From: Euborellia annulipes
Lineage: Eukaryota; Arthropoda; Insecta; Dermaptera; Anisolabididae
Assembly: GCA_023213315.1 (NCBI GenBank)
Contig: JAKCPI010001560.1
Span: 62,001 to 126,000 of the forward strand
Direction: 5' to 3'
Length of the DNA stretch: 64,000 nt
Shown here: positions 1 through 10,035 of the stretch, piece by piece
Position numbering within the stretch: position 1 is the stretch's first letter
Layout: every line of letters starts with the position of its first letter
Translations under genes and position numbers: made by a program
Notes under the pieces: model-generated
Told to the model about the DNA's origin: nothing
The model's input: only the letters and a program-made list of their open reading frames with translations
The model's database searches: none

Positions 1-32
1 AGTTAAAAAAAAAAAGCTTATATTTCGTTGCC

Positions 33-65
33 GACGTTTCGGGTACTAGTCGCACTCATCCTCAG
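33..65 (-). ncRNA. Hammerhead-like motif, left arm of the first palindrome
   Basis: Read on the minus strand: CTGAGGA, then T, then a stem GAGTGC/GTACCC closing a 5-nt loop (one A.C mismatch, one G.T wobble), then GAAAC and GTC. Four further pairs (TGCT with GGCA) outside the core would form stem I. The core residues match the hammerhead consensus CUGANGA...GAAA...GUC. The extra T before stem II and the near-absent stem III are departures from the textbook form. Confidence 0.55.
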
Positions 66-1013
66 AGCAGGCAAAATTGTCAAAATTTACTACAGGTTAT
101 GCGGTACTGGAAATTAATTTAATGTTTATACATTTATTTATTAGTTCGTGATAAAAAAAAAAAAAATTTGCTATTTAGACGCGGTTAAAGAATAGGTTTT
201 ATTTTTATATTGATTGTACATCATCGATACTACGAACTAATCAAGAGTCGCGGGAGCGACTCGTCGCCGAGCATGTGAAAAGCAAAAGAAAGCAAAGAAA
301 CTCTTAATACTACCATTTAGTTGATATTGCAATAGATGTCAATGGCCCATTGCATTTAGATGGACGAGTCGTCCCTAGACTATATTATCAAGAATGATTT
401 TAAATCCTTAATAAAAGATAGGGACGTGAAAAAATTTTTTTGAGAAACTTTTCTCTTTCTGGGCGAATATCTCAAAAAGGTTTTAAGATATCGGAGCCAA
501 ATTTTTTTTATATTAAACTAGAATAAATAAGGATTATTTTGAGCACGAATTCAAAAAAAAATTCCAGTCCCAAAAAGAATGGCAGAGGCTCAAAGTTGAG
601 ATTTTGCCGATTTCGGAAGGTCAAAAGTTAGTCTCTTATTTTTCCTTTTTTTTTTTTTTCTTTTTTTTCATTCTTTTCTTCAATTTTCAAATTTTTAGAC
701 AAAGCTACAGGTTTCCCTGCTGGACCGATTTGGATGAAATTTAAAATACAAATAGATACTATCAAAAACCCGATACCTTTGATGTAAAATTTCATTTTGG
801 ATCAAAAGTGACTTTTTGAGAGGTATTCAAAATTTCAAATTTGTCCTATCTTTAGCATAGCGAAAAGACAATTTTGACTATTTTGCTCCCTAATGACGTC
901 ATCTAGGAAAATATCTATTAATATTAGTAATTTTCATCCCTAATGGAATAACAATTTTTAGGATAAATCCATTCAGATAGAAATACAATAGATTAACGTG
1001 ATAAGAAGAAGTG

Positions 1014-2003
1014 CTACCAACATAACAAAAATAAAAATCCTAAAATTTTATAAAATTTGGTAAAATCCTATGTTTATCGTTTTGAATGGATACCAAACGA
1101 TGTATTTACATTCTACCAACATAACAAAAATAAAAACCCTAAAATTTTATAAAATTTAGGGAAATCCTATGTTTATCGTTTTGAATGGATACCAAACGAT
1201 GTATTTACATTCTACCAACATAACAAAAATAAAAAACCTAAAATTTTATAAAATTTGGTGAAATCCTATGTTTATCGTTTTGAATGGATACCAAACGATG
1301 TATTTACATTCTACCAACATAACAAAAATAAAATCCCTAAAATTTTATAAAATTTAGGGAAATCCTATGTTTATCGTTTCGAATGGATACCAAACGATGT
1401 ATTTACATTCTACCAACATAACAAAAATAAAAAACCTAATATTTTATAAAATTTGGTGAAATCCTATGTTTATCGTTTCGAATGGATGCCAATCGATGTA
1501 TTTACATTCTACCAACATAACAAAAATAAAAATCCTAAAATTTTATAAAATTTGGTGAAATCCTATGTTTAACGTTTTGAATTAATACCAAATGATGTAT
1601 TTACATTCTACCAACATAACAAAAATAAAAATCCTAAAATTTTATAAAATTTGGTGAAATCCTATGTTTATCGTTTTGAATGGATACTAAACGATGTATT
1701 TACATTCTACCAACATAACAAAAATAAAAAACCTAAAATTTTATAAAATTTAGGGAAATCCTATGTTTATCGTTTTGAATGGATACCAAACGATGTATTT
1801 ACATTTTACCAACATAACAAAAATAAAAAACCTAAAATTTTATAAAATTTGGTGAAATCCTATGTTTATCGTTTTGAATAGATACCAAACGATGTATTTA
1901 CATTTTACCAACATAACAAAAATAAAAAAACTAAAATTTTATAAAATTTGGTGAAATCCTATGTTTATCATTTTGAATTAATACCAAATGATGTATTTAT
2001 TTT
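1014..2003. repeat. Tandem array, ten units of 99 bp
   Basis: The phrase CTACCAACATAACAAAAATA recurs at about 1014, 1113, 1212, 1311, 1410, 1509, 1608, 1707, 1806 and 1905, a constant 99-bp period. Units differ by scattered substitutions only. Each holds a short inverted repeat, ATCGTTT and AAACGAT, around GAATGGATACC. It lies wholly inside the first palindromic element, so it is an internal array of that element rather than a free satellite. Confidence 0.95.
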
Positions 2004-2119
2004 TTACTGTTTGGAATGCATATTAAAATATCTATTCATGGGATAACTTAATATTTAATAAACAAAAATTATTAAATAATATTTAAATGCAATATTTCAC
2101 AAAAAGAAGTGAAATCTCA

Positions 2120-2390
2120 GCCAAAAACATCGGAGATGCAAAAAGGGGCGCCTCGCATTATTTTTGCCCAGCGTCGAGGTGAAATCAAAAAAATGCGCCT
2201 CGCTTTTCTGATTTATATAAAAGCGAGGATATATGAAACAAATAAAATTCTGTAGGGGTTTTATTTAAGTGAAAATATTTCCTCGCTTTTATATAAATCA
2301 GAAAAGCGAGGCGCATTTTTTTGATTTCACCTCGACGCTGGGCAAAAATAATGCGAGGCGCCCCCTTTTTGCATCTCCGATGTTTTTGGC
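2120..2390. repeat. Near-perfect hairpin, 110-bp arms with a ~50-bp loop
   Basis: Bases 2120-2229 are repeated in reverse complement at 2280-2390 with almost no mismatch. Both arms are locally G+C-rich, with GCGAGG and GCGCC blocks, unlike the surroundings. The arm identity implies recent formation. It sits just inside the right arm of the first palindromic element. Confidence 0.9.
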
Positions 2391-2468
2391 TGATAAATAC
2401 ATGTATAAATATGAAATTAATTTTCAATACCGCATAACCTGTTCTAAATTTTGACAATTTTGCTTGCT

Positions 2469-2501
2469 CTGAGAATGAGTGCGACTAGCACCCGAAACGT
2501 C
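2469..2501 (+). ncRNA. Hammerhead-like motif, right arm (core damaged)
   Basis: CTGAGAA replaces CTGAGGA, so conserved G8 is lost. Stem II is GAGTGC/GCACCC over a 5-nt loop, followed by GAAAC and GTC. Compared with the left-arm copy, a G.T pair is replaced by G-C in the same stem, so the pairing is preserved while the sequence changes. Predicted inactive because of the core change. Confidence 0.5.
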
Positions 2502-2530
2502 GGCAACGAAATAACGTGTTATAATGCTTT

Positions 2531-3277
2531 TTATTTATCCTGGCTGCTGTTCCCGGGAAGGCTCCGGTTCCTTTTTCCAATTGAATATCTACAGCCCATT
2601 CACCTCAGAAATTCTATCACAATTAATATAAGAAAATTTTGCTCAAGAAAAAATTAATTGAATAAAAATTTGATAAAATATAATACTACTTTTTTTTTTT
2701 AATTTATGAAGCGAGGTCGCTTCAAATTAAAGACAAAAGAAAAGCCTGAAGAAGAAGTAATTGGCGGCGGCGCCGACGAAAAATAAAAATACATGGAGAC
2801 AGAAAGAGAGAGACAGACACATGGAGCAACTCTGCTCTGAAAGAGACACAACGAGGACAGATTTACGAGCCAGTGCAAATCCTACACCCAGCCCAATCCC
2901 ATTCTGACATCCCCTTGCCTTCTTTATTATTGTATTAACGCAATATCGCTTAAGCTGAAGATAACGCCGCATAAACCTTTTTATAAACTCAACCAAGGAT
3001 TTTTTTAAAAAGATTTAATAAATTTAAAATAAACTTTTGGATGCTCTTTGATATCGTTCGTGGCTTTGATATATAGAGCCGGTCTCTTATGCTTTACATA
3101 TAAATTAGCAAGAGAAAAAAAAATAATTCGGGTGGAAAAAATAAATAATTTCCAAAGAAAGCTTATTTTTTTAAATTGTTGAATATTCTTAATTATCTCT
3201 TGTCCCTATTTTTATATAGTCCTATTGTCTAAATGATAAAGGTATACAGTATCTGGACACAAAATTATAATAATTTG

Positions 3278-3309
<32 letters not shown>

Positions 3310-3413
3310 AAAAAACGTAACGTTAGAAAATTAGAAAAAAAAACAGATATTTATTCATGAAGAAAATTCAAATTGCATTAATATAAAAAAAATCACAAAT
3401 TAGGCTTTGATTA
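2531..3413. other. No gene seen; G+C-richer patch at 2740-2960
   Basis: AT-rich sequence with a moderately G+C-rich patch around 2740-2960 that contains a GGCGGCGGCGCCG block and purine-rich repeats. A run of about 33 A lies near 3275-3307. I cannot assign the patch to any gene or repeat family. Confidence 0.5.
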
Positions 3414-3493
3414 ATATTTTGTTAAAAATGGAAAAGAGTAAGTACAGGTGCAACAAATAAAGAGAGCCTTTGGATGCTAAAAGCCGAAAGAGA

Positions 3494-3528
3494 GACGTTT
3501 CGGACAAAATTTATTTGTCCATCCTCAG
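3494..3528 (-). ncRNA. Hammerhead-like motif (left arm)
   Basis: Minus strand: CTGAGGA, T, then a perfect 6-bp stem GGACAA/TTGTCC over a 7-nt loop, then GAAAC and GTC. All core bases fit the consensus. Stem I can pair over about 3 bp with this arm's outer bases. Confidence 0.6.
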
Positions 3529-3799
3529 TCCTCGTTGGCTTATAAACTAATTAGGCACCAAGTTGTCATTGTTGTTGCGGCACGAATTTGTGCACATGTA
3601 TATTTTTTTTATAAAATCAGGCGAGTGTCAATGTTTCGTGAGAGTCTATAAGATATTTTGAGAGTCTATAAGATATCTTATAGACTCTCACGAAATATTG
3701 ACACTCGCCTGATTTTATAAAAAAATATACATGTGCACAAATTCGTGCCGCAACAACAATGACAACTTGGTGCCTAATTAGTTTATAAGCCAACGAGGA

Positions 3800-3834
3800 C
3801 TGAGGATGGACAAATAAATTTTGTCCGAAACGTC
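3800..3834 (+). ncRNA. Hammerhead-like motif (right arm), best-formed copy
   Basis: CTGAGGA, T, perfect 6-bp stem GGACAA/TTGTCC, GAAAC, GTC. Outside the core, GAGGA (3795-3799) can pair with TCCTT (3835-3839) as stem I. This copy has intact core residues plus both helices and is the best candidate here for a cleavage test. Confidence 0.65.
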
Positions 3835-3954
3835 TCCTTTTCGGCATTTGGAATCCAAAGGCTCTCTTTATTTGCTGCACCTGTACTTACTCTTTTTCCA
3901 TTCCATAACATCAACAGTAACTTTTCTTCAAATTATATTTTGTTAAAAAATTAA

Positions 3955-4045
3955 AAATCTATAAGCTCTTGGGCCACTGGTAGAGTTTCTGCCTCTTGTC
4001 CTAGGTACAGTACAAGGGTTCGCATCCCGTCCAGTGATCCTTCTA
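3955..4045 (+). mobile_element. tRNA-like SINE head, fragment
   Basis: Contains a tRNA-like A-box region (GGGCCACTGGTAGAGTTTC) and a B box (GGGTTCGCATCCC). It does not fold into a clean cloverleaf and lacks matching acceptor ends, so I read it as a degraded SINE head rather than a tRNA gene. Confidence 0.5.
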
Positions 4046-4176
4046 TTTTTTTGTGACCTGTGTACGCTCTTTTTTATAGTCTGCAATTTTTTCCAAAATA
4101 GAAAAATTGCGCGTAAATATTTTTTATGTGCGCTATGTTTAATTTTTGTGCCCAGGGACACACGCAGAGCTTAGAG

Positions 4177-4434
4177 CAGTGGTTTCCAAACTTTATCTTA
4201 CCACGCCTCCCTTAAAAATATTTATTCTTATGACCCCCCCCCTCCCATTTTATAAAATAATACAAAAACAAAAATTTTTAATGCTAAAAAATATAAATTT
4301 ATATAAAAATATTTTTATTTATTTATTCTTATTTATATTAAAACTAGCAATCATTTGGAAAATTGGTCCTGGGGGCAATATTCGCCCCTCCCCTTAGACT
4401 AGTTAGTCCGCGCCTCATAGTTTGGAAAACGCTG
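4177..4434. mobile_element. hAT-like MITE (CAGTGGTTTCC family)
   Basis: Begins CAGTGGTTTCCAAACT and ends AGTTTGGAAAACGCTG, imperfect terminal inverted repeats of hAT type. Related copies are at 7416 and 45608; the latter has a perfect 8-bp target duplication. Here the flanking octamers do not match well. Non-coding. Confidence 0.7.
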
Positions 4435-4520
4435 GTATAAGGGTGGTGGAATTTGTATCAGGAATGAAAGTTAGAAGAAAACGCAACCAGAATTTTTCTT
4501 TAAAAATATATTTTAACAGC

Positions 4521-4553
4521 TTACGTTTCGACCTTGGTAAAAGCCATCCTCGG
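4521..4553 (-). ncRNA. Hammerhead-like motif, core damaged
   Basis: Minus strand reads CCGAGGA instead of CTGAGGA, then T, a partly paired stem II, then GAAAC and GTA. Loss of U4 predicts inactivity. Confidence 0.4.
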
Positions 4554-4564
4554 ATGACCACTAA

Positions 4565-4594
4565 CGATGATGGCTTTGACCAAAGCTGAAACGT
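4565..4594 (+). ncRNA. Hammerhead-like motif, core damaged
   Basis: CGATGA, T, stem GGCT/AGCT, GAAAC, GTC. One base of the CTGATGA core is missing while stem II and the GAAAC-GTC part are intact. Adjacent CAGCTG could act in stem I. Confidence 0.4.
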
Positions 4595-4682
4595 CAGCTG
4601 TTAAAATATATTTTTAAAGAAAAAATTCTGGTTTCGTTTTTTCTAACTTCCATTCCTGAAGAAAAATATTTTTCTCAAATCT

Positions 4683-4925
4683 TATTTTCACGCCCTAGGG
4701 GGTGCCTAACTTAAATATAAAATTTCAACCTCTCAGCTCAATTCCTTCATGCTTTAAATTGAACCCAAACAGACAGACCATGTCTCAAAAACCATTTTTT
4801 TGGATTCAGGGGACCTCAAAATGTATATATCCATCAAAGTCTAGACATCGAATTTTTGACATGAATCCAATACTTCTCTCTATATATATGGATATTAACT
4901 TATACATATAGGTAAGAGAAAGTAA
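4683..4925 (+). mobile_element. HINE-like element, 3' fragment
   Basis: Matches the final third of the family, from the block that precedes the GACAGACC segment to the terminal GTAAGAGAAAGTA hairpin. Truncated on the left at or near the palindrome at 4458. Confidence 0.8.
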
Positions 4926-5255
4926 AAATTCAAATCCTAATTGAGATTAGTTGTAAATACAAAAAGATGCGGTAACTCACCCCAGTAAAATTCTAAGTGG
5001 ACTAATCATATCTTACTTTTCTACCTAATGAAAAAAATCCTTACAAAATTCTGCAAGGGATTCGATAGGTTCCTAAGTTACCCAGTGTTATTATTAGACT
5101 CTATCTGTTTAAGAGAGTTTCGAAATTCTCAAAAATTAATTCCGCCCCAGTAATAAGAAATTTTAGAATGCCATTAAAATGTTTCTACCCCACTATGCTA
5201 TTTGCTAAATCTTTATATATATAACTAGCCGCGCCGCCCGCCTTCGGCGGGCTTC

Positions 5256-5735
5256 GCGTCTAGCCAGGGGGCTACGCCCCCTGGACCCCCAGCCGCTGGC
5301 TCGGGCCCGCCTGCGGCGGACCCTCGCCTTTCTTAAATATGAGAAACCGCCTGGCGTCTAGACAGGGGGGCTACGCCCCCTGGACCCCCAGCCGCTGGCT
5401 CGGGCCCGCCTGCGGCGGACCCTCGCCTTTCTTAGATATGAAAAACCGCCTGGCGTCTAGAGCAGGGGGGCTACGCCCCCCTGGACCCCCCGGCCGCTGG
5501 CTCGGGCCCGCCTGCGGCGGACCCTCGCCTTTCTTAAATATGAAAAACCGCCTGGCGTCTAGGGCAGGGGGCTACGCCCCCCTGGACCCCCCACCAGCTG
5601 GCTCGGGCCCGCCTGCGGCGGACCCTCGCCTTTCTTAGATATGAAAAACCGCCTGGCGTCTAGACAGGGGGCTACGCCCCCCGGACCCCCAGCCGCTGGC
5701 TCGGGCCCGCCTGCGGCGGACCCTCGCCTTTTCTT
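5256..5735. repeat. G+C-rich palindromic tandem repeat, five units of ~100 bp
   Basis: GCGTCTAG recurs at about 5256, 5354, 5453, 5555 and 5656. Each unit holds the self-complementary blocks GGGGGCTACGCCCCC and CCGCCTGCGGCGG. It stands out sharply from the AT-rich background. The last motif matches the 3' hairpin region of the Helitrons at 6427 and 7791, so the array probably arose by tandem copying of a Helitron 3' end. Long frames through it are by-products of the repeat. Confidence 0.9.
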
Positions 5736-6009
5736 AATTATAAAAAGAAAATTATTATTACTACGTATTCCAATCCAGTTCCAGCTTGAGGATTTGTTTA
5801 CCTTCATAGAATACACAACTGCAAAGAATACATTAATTTTTCTCTATACATTTCCTATGGGAGAAATCGTAACTTTATCAATTAATAACTCAAAAAGTTA
5901 TAGGAATTTCGGGACCCGAGTATTTTTCCGGGACTCTCCATAACGTCCTTTATAAGACTGCAAAATTTCGTTTCAAAATTCCAACGGGAAGTTGGTCAAA
6001 CAGAGCGTG

Positions 6010-6076
6010 ACAGACGGACAGACGGACAGACGGACAGACGGACGGACAGACGGACGGACAGACGGACAGACGGACA
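6010..6076. repeat. GACGGACA microsatellite
   Basis: A run of GACGGACA/GACAGACG units inside the minus-strand Helitron; on the element's strand it reads (GTCCGTCT)n near the 5' end. Confidence 0.95.
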
Positions 6077-6426
6077 CACCGCAATTATTATATATAGATT
6101 CTTCTGTACGTGTGTATGTGACTGAACTCCTCCTAAACGACTGAACCGATTTTGAAGAAATTTTTTGTGTATGTTTGTGAGAGTCCCGGACAGGTTTTGT
6201 TTCACAAATAACAATAAGTTAATGAGTAATTAACCGTTAAACTAAGAAAAAAATAAAAATTAGGAGGAATAGTTGCCATGGTAACAAAATATAAATATTT
6301 ACCCATGTTTACGATTTTTTATTTATTTACATTTTGAATTCTAAAATATCGGCGTAAATTTTTTGTCTGTGTACCGGGAGAGTCTCGGAAAGAATATGAT
6401 TCACAAAAAATTAACCGTTAAAATAA

Positions 6427-6557
6427 TCTCTATATATAAAAATGAAAAGGGAAAATATATGTACCGGTATGTATATAAGTAAGCGAGCAAGGGGGTCCAG
6501 GGGGCGCAGCCCCTGGCTAGACGGAAAGCCCCGCCGAAGGCGGGGCTTTGCGTCTAG
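6427..6557 (+). mobile_element. Mini-Helitron, 131 bp
   Basis: Starts TCTCTATATATAAAAATG and ends with a perfect hairpin (AAAGCCCCGCC/GGCGGGGCTTT, short GAA loop) four bases before CTAG, flanked by A and T. All diagnostic Helitron ends fit in 131 bp, with nothing else inside. Confidence 0.75.
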
Positions 6558-6559
6558 TA

Positions 6560-7284
6560 TTGAATATAAATTTTAACTCAAACGGAATGCACTTATTTTC
6601 AGTAAAAGTATTAAAAAACATTAATAGGGGATGGGACATTAACCCCCATGTTTAATGCCTTCATACCTCCCCACCCCCTTTAAGAAAATGCGAGCCTTCA
6701 CCGCGAAATTACTCTCAAAATAATTTGAATAGATTTATAAATAATTATTTTAATTTTTATTTTATTTTCATATTCAAAAGAATCGTTTTTCTCAGTCAAA
6801 TTATTTGTTTCTATCATTTTTTTTTCAACGATAAAATGCATAATAATTACCTTAAATAAGACATTCAAGAGGGTGTGCTGGTTGACGGTGAGGTCAGGGT
6901 GAATTACACTATATTAATTATTCACTTTGATTCACTTTAAACTCAAAAAAAAAGAGCAGCGCCTGCAACCAGGCCACACACTCGACTGAACGAGATTTGT
7001 ATAGGAATAAAACAGATGAAAATAACAATTCCCTTTTTTATTAAAAGTAAAAAAATACCTTTTGCTCTAATCTAACTATATTTAAAACTGGAAAAGAATG
7101 TCAACAAGTGATTTAGAATATTCCAAGGCCCTTCTTAAATAATCAACCCTTCATCCCCCTAATCAAAATAATAACGCTATTTTTTGAATGTTTTCTATTT
7201 ATTTGGCTTCGATTTAGCTAAAATAAATTTAAAAAACATTTTTTTCAATTTTTCAACCCCTTATCAAATTCTAATAAATAAAAT
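6560..7284. other. AT-rich, no gene seen
   Basis: No coding frame, RNA gene or clear repeat boundary recognised. Confidence 0.5.
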
Positions 7285-7324
7285 AATTAACAAAGCTATC
7301 GCCTTCGGCGAGCTTCGCATCTAG
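7285..7324 (+). mobile_element. Helitron 3' end, solitary
   Basis: Hairpin around GCCTTCGGCG followed by TTCGCATCTAG and T, the same terminus as at 6557. I could not locate a 5' TC partner upstream. Confidence 0.5.
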
Positions 7325-7415
7325 TCAGAAAAAAATTAAAACCCTGAAAAACTTCCCTGGATCCGTCTTTGAGTTTTATACATAGTATAATTTTCTAGAA
7401 TGTCTTACTTTAGGC

Positions 7416-7738
7416 CAGTGGTTTATGTTTTAACGCCTCTCTTAAAAATATTTAATCGTATGACGCCCCCCTACTCCACACATTTAATAAAATAATACAA
7501 AAACAAAAATTTTTAATACTAAAAAATATAAATTTATATAAAAATATTTTTTTTATTTATTCATATTTATTATTTTAATTAAAAACTCCGTCCCAGGATC
7601 TTCTAAATTATTTTATTATTTTATTTATAAAACTAGCAATCATTTGGAAAATTGATCTTGGTGGCCAATATTCGCGCCTCCCCTTAGACTAGTCCGCGCC
7701 TCCCTAGGGAGGCGCGCCTCCCAGTTTGGAAAACGCTG
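7416..7738. mobile_element. hAT-like MITE (CAGTGGTTTCC family), second copy
   Basis: Similar over most of its length to the copy at 4177, with the same internal order and the same right terminus GGAAAACGCTG. It has an extra segment near 7580-7640. The left terminus has diverged. Confidence 0.7.
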
Positions 7739-7790
7739 GCTTAGAGGGAACATTGACTGATACCGTCTCATGGGACAAAAATATATTTAA

Positions 7791-8337
7791 CTAGTCGCAA
7801 AGCCCGCCTTCGGCGGGCTTTCCTCCTAGCCAGGGGGCTGCGCCCCTGGATTCCCTTGCTCGCCTTCGGCGAGCAAGTTTATTCCCAATTTGGGATATTT
7901 CTTGTTGCAATGCAAGTGTTAAGATGTTAAGGAAGGATCTTATATTTAAGCGAGGCGAGGATACTGATTGGGAACAGCACAAAAGGGTCTGTTTATGACT
8001 GTTTAAAGGGTCAGTCACCTGAGTCCTCTCTTCGTTTTTCAACTGCTGCGTAGCCCCCACCCCCAGCCCATAGTCAGGTAGGAAGCTGGTTCACACAGCA
8101 CAAAGGACGCTCTCTAATTTCTAGCCAACTTGTTGATTTTGTGTTCCCATATTGAAGAAATTTCATTATAATTAATTTTCCAAAACATTTAAGAGATTCA
8201 AATTATTACTACGTTACTCCCAGAGCCATATTCTATATCTGTACTTAATTTCAAATGGATTCATTGAAAATTGTGGATTTCTATAGAACATTACATACAT
8301 ACATACATTTTTCCCATTTCATTTTTATATATATAGA
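7791..8337 (-). mobile_element. Non-autonomous Helitron, ~547 bp
   Basis: Minus strand starts TCTATATATATAAAAATG at 8337 and ends with hairpin AAAGCCCGCC/GGCGGGCTTT plus CTAG at 7794-7791, with A and T flanks. Start and end closely resemble the 131-bp copy at 6427, so both belong to one family. Confidence 0.75.
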
Positions 8338-8339
8338 TT

Positions 8340-8425
8340 TGGATTGGCTATCAATCGTATTGAATTGATAAATAGAAACGAGGTCTAAATGGCATTCGAT
8401 GCCGAAAAATACCTTAAATGAAATT
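8340..8425 (+). mobile_element. SINE-2 3' fragment
   Basis: Contains the hairpin core and the GGTCTAAATGGCATTCGATG segment of the SINE-2 family. It abuts the Helitron at 8337. Confidence 0.5.
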
Positions 8426-9370
8426 TAAAAAAATCTATAAATCAAATTAATTTACTCAATTTTATATATAAAACATATCAGATAGGTTTAAATGGAATAT
8501 CTTAATGAGAAAGATACATAAGCGCAAAATAAGAGAATGTTTTCGATCACTCTCTTTCTAAATTTAAATTATAACTGAGGCCAGGGGGGAGAGGAGTTCG
8601 AATGATCCGAGAGGGAATCCTTTCCTCCCAAATAAATAAATTTTAAAGAATATAAAATATTTTCTATAATTTCTAACATTATTTCTCTTTATTTATAATT
8701 TTTTGAGATTTCGGAAGGGGGAGAGGGGATTAGGTCCGCGTGTCCCCCTCCTGAAATTATTCTGAAACAAAAATAAAAGCCAAATGCCAAAAAGAAACAG
8801 TAGACTAAAGATTAGCCTAAGTAAAAAAAAATCATAAAGATATAGCTTAAAGCAAAAAAGTTATTTTAACTTTTTCAAATTATTACAATAATTATGACCA
8901 GTATGAGTGTATATTGAAGAGTCAACCTTTTTTCAATTTTAGGGGTGTCAAAAATAAAAGAAAAATCTCAATTGCTTTGAATTATAAAAAAATATCCACG
9001 TTCACTTTGGTTATCCATCATCAAATTATATATACATTAATTTTCTATTTAAAATTAAAATCGTTGTTTCATTTCAGAATATATTTTGGTTTAATTTCTC
9101 TCGAAAAGAGGATTTAGTTAAGCTTTGTGAATGACCAACCCTTGTTAAATGAAGGTCGAGAGATCGATCGTCAACAAGGACAAAAATTTTCAAAGGTTGC
9201 AAGGGTAGAGTAGAACATAACCCTTAAGGGCTGGAGAGCTTAGAGAAACATAAAGCAAGCGCATCACTCTAGAACAAAGAGAAGGGGAAAATGAATGGAA
9301 TATATTTGAATCTCTCGGCTCTTTTCTCTCGCTCTGAATTATTCTAAACTATTTTCCATAAGTAAGAAAA
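8426..9370. other. No gene seen
   Basis: AT-rich, without a credible coding frame or recognisable repeat boundary. Confidence 0.5.
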
Positions 9371-10035
9371 AAATCGTTGGAGTGAATTTTGAGAAAATTG
9401 AAAAAAACTGAAAAAGTACATCAGTAAAGTACTAGTACTTTTTGGCCGATTTTGTTTAAAAGCTTATTTTGAGGGTACGGGAGGGTACCTAACTTAAATA
9501 TAAAATTTCAACCTCCTAGCTCAATCCTTCTTCCTAGATTCGTGATATATTTTTTTTCTAATTCCTTATTGTTTAAAGAACCTACCATAAAAATTTCATC
9601 AAGATTGGTGGTCAAATAAATAAATGAGAAATTATTTTCTCTCAGATGTCACATTTTGTTTTGCATTATATAGCCGCTGAAGGTGAAAAAATCAAAACTT
9701 TTAAAGTGCCATAACTCGAAAACTAAGTGAGATAAAAAATTGAAATTTGGTGCTGTTACTTATCTCTATACATAGAACAAACCTACCAAGTTTCATAAAA
9801 ATCTGAGATTTTGGGTGAAAATTGTTTATTTTTTTGGTTGATTTGACGTGGAATGACCCATAATCTATCTGAAACCACATAAAGTACCCTAATATTTTGC
9901 GAGACTCAATTTTTTGGAGTCATGTAACCTCAAAACGTGTATATACGTCGACATCGAATTTCTGACATGAATCCATTATTGTCATATAAGAGAAGGTAGT
10001 ATATACAGTACATGTATGTATATTAGAGAAAGAAA
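9371..10035 (+). mobile_element. HINE-like element with an inserted foreign repeat
   Basis: 9371-9540 and 9896-10035 are the middle and 3' parts of the HINE-like family. Between them, 9541-9895 is an unrelated repeat ending GGTTGATTTGACGTGGAATG. The reverse complement of that end (CCACGTCAAATC) recurs at about 37400. The 5' hairpin of the HINE-like element is missing. Confidence 0.65.

Larger units (their letters stand above)
14..2530. mobile_element. Composite palindromic element, Penelope-like, left edge near window start
   Basis: The first ~130 bases and bases 2391-2520 are inverted copies of each other, with the outer boundaries near 14 and 2520. Each arm carries the hammerhead-like motif described for this window. 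Between the arms lie an unclassified ~850 bp stretch, ten 99-bp tandem units and a separate 110-bp-arm hairpin. I infer a non-autonomous retroelement of Penelope type because smaller palindromes here have the same motif. The left target duplication cannot be tested because the arm lies at the window edge. No open reading frame of significance lies inside. Confidence 0.55.
3429..3934. mobile_element. Penelope-like palindrome with 15-bp target duplication
   Basis: Left arm (to about 3656) and right arm (about 3677-3904) are inverted copies meeting at a short duplicated centre. The sequence ATATTTTGTTAAAAA flanks the insert on both sides (3414-3428 and 3935-3949). Between the right arm and the right duplication lies a ~30-nt extension with no counterpart on the left. 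Each arm has a hammerhead-like core. Inverted repeats, a one-sided tail and a variable-length duplication are described for Penelope-like elements. No protein is encoded. Confidence 0.7.
4458..4659. mobile_element. Small Penelope-like palindrome
   Basis: About 90-bp inverted arms starting TCAGGAATG and ending CATTCCTGA, with the two motif copies back to back at the centre. No clear target duplication: the left side abuts a hAT-like MITE and the right side a HINE-like fragment. Confidence 0.65.
5225..6098 (-). mobile_element. Non-autonomous Helitron, complete ends, nested
   Basis: On the minus strand it begins TCTATATATAATAATTGC at 6098 and ends with a G+C-rich hairpin followed by CTAG at 5228-5225. 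The flanks are A before and T after, the Helitron insertion preference, with no target duplication. It carries a GTCCGTCT microsatellite and five G+C-rich tandem units. It encodes no Rep/helicase. Confidence 0.75.
5210..6426 (+). mobile_element. Helitron 5' end interrupted by a second Helitron
   Basis: Bases 5210-5224 (TCTTTATATATATAA) continue at 6099 with TTCTTCTGTACGTG and a segment on the theme of CTGAACCGATTTTGA. Helitrons start with TC, and this start is of a type seen widely in arthropods. The intervening 874 bp is a second Helitron on the other strand. The 3' end was not found. Its distal part (about 6262-6350) resembles the interior of the HINE-like family. Confidence 0.55.

Noticed and set aside
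1014..2003. CRISPR-like array (regular units with a palindrome in each)
   Set aside because: Whole 99-bp units repeat without unique spacers, and the setting is a eukaryotic repeat element.
5339..5943. Long overlapping frames through the G+C-rich repeat
   Set aside because: They follow from the lack of AT-rich stops in tandem units; the translations are repetitive and appear on both strands.
5996..6214. Frame rich in VRLSVCPS repeats
   Set aside because: It is the translation of the GACGGACA microsatellite.
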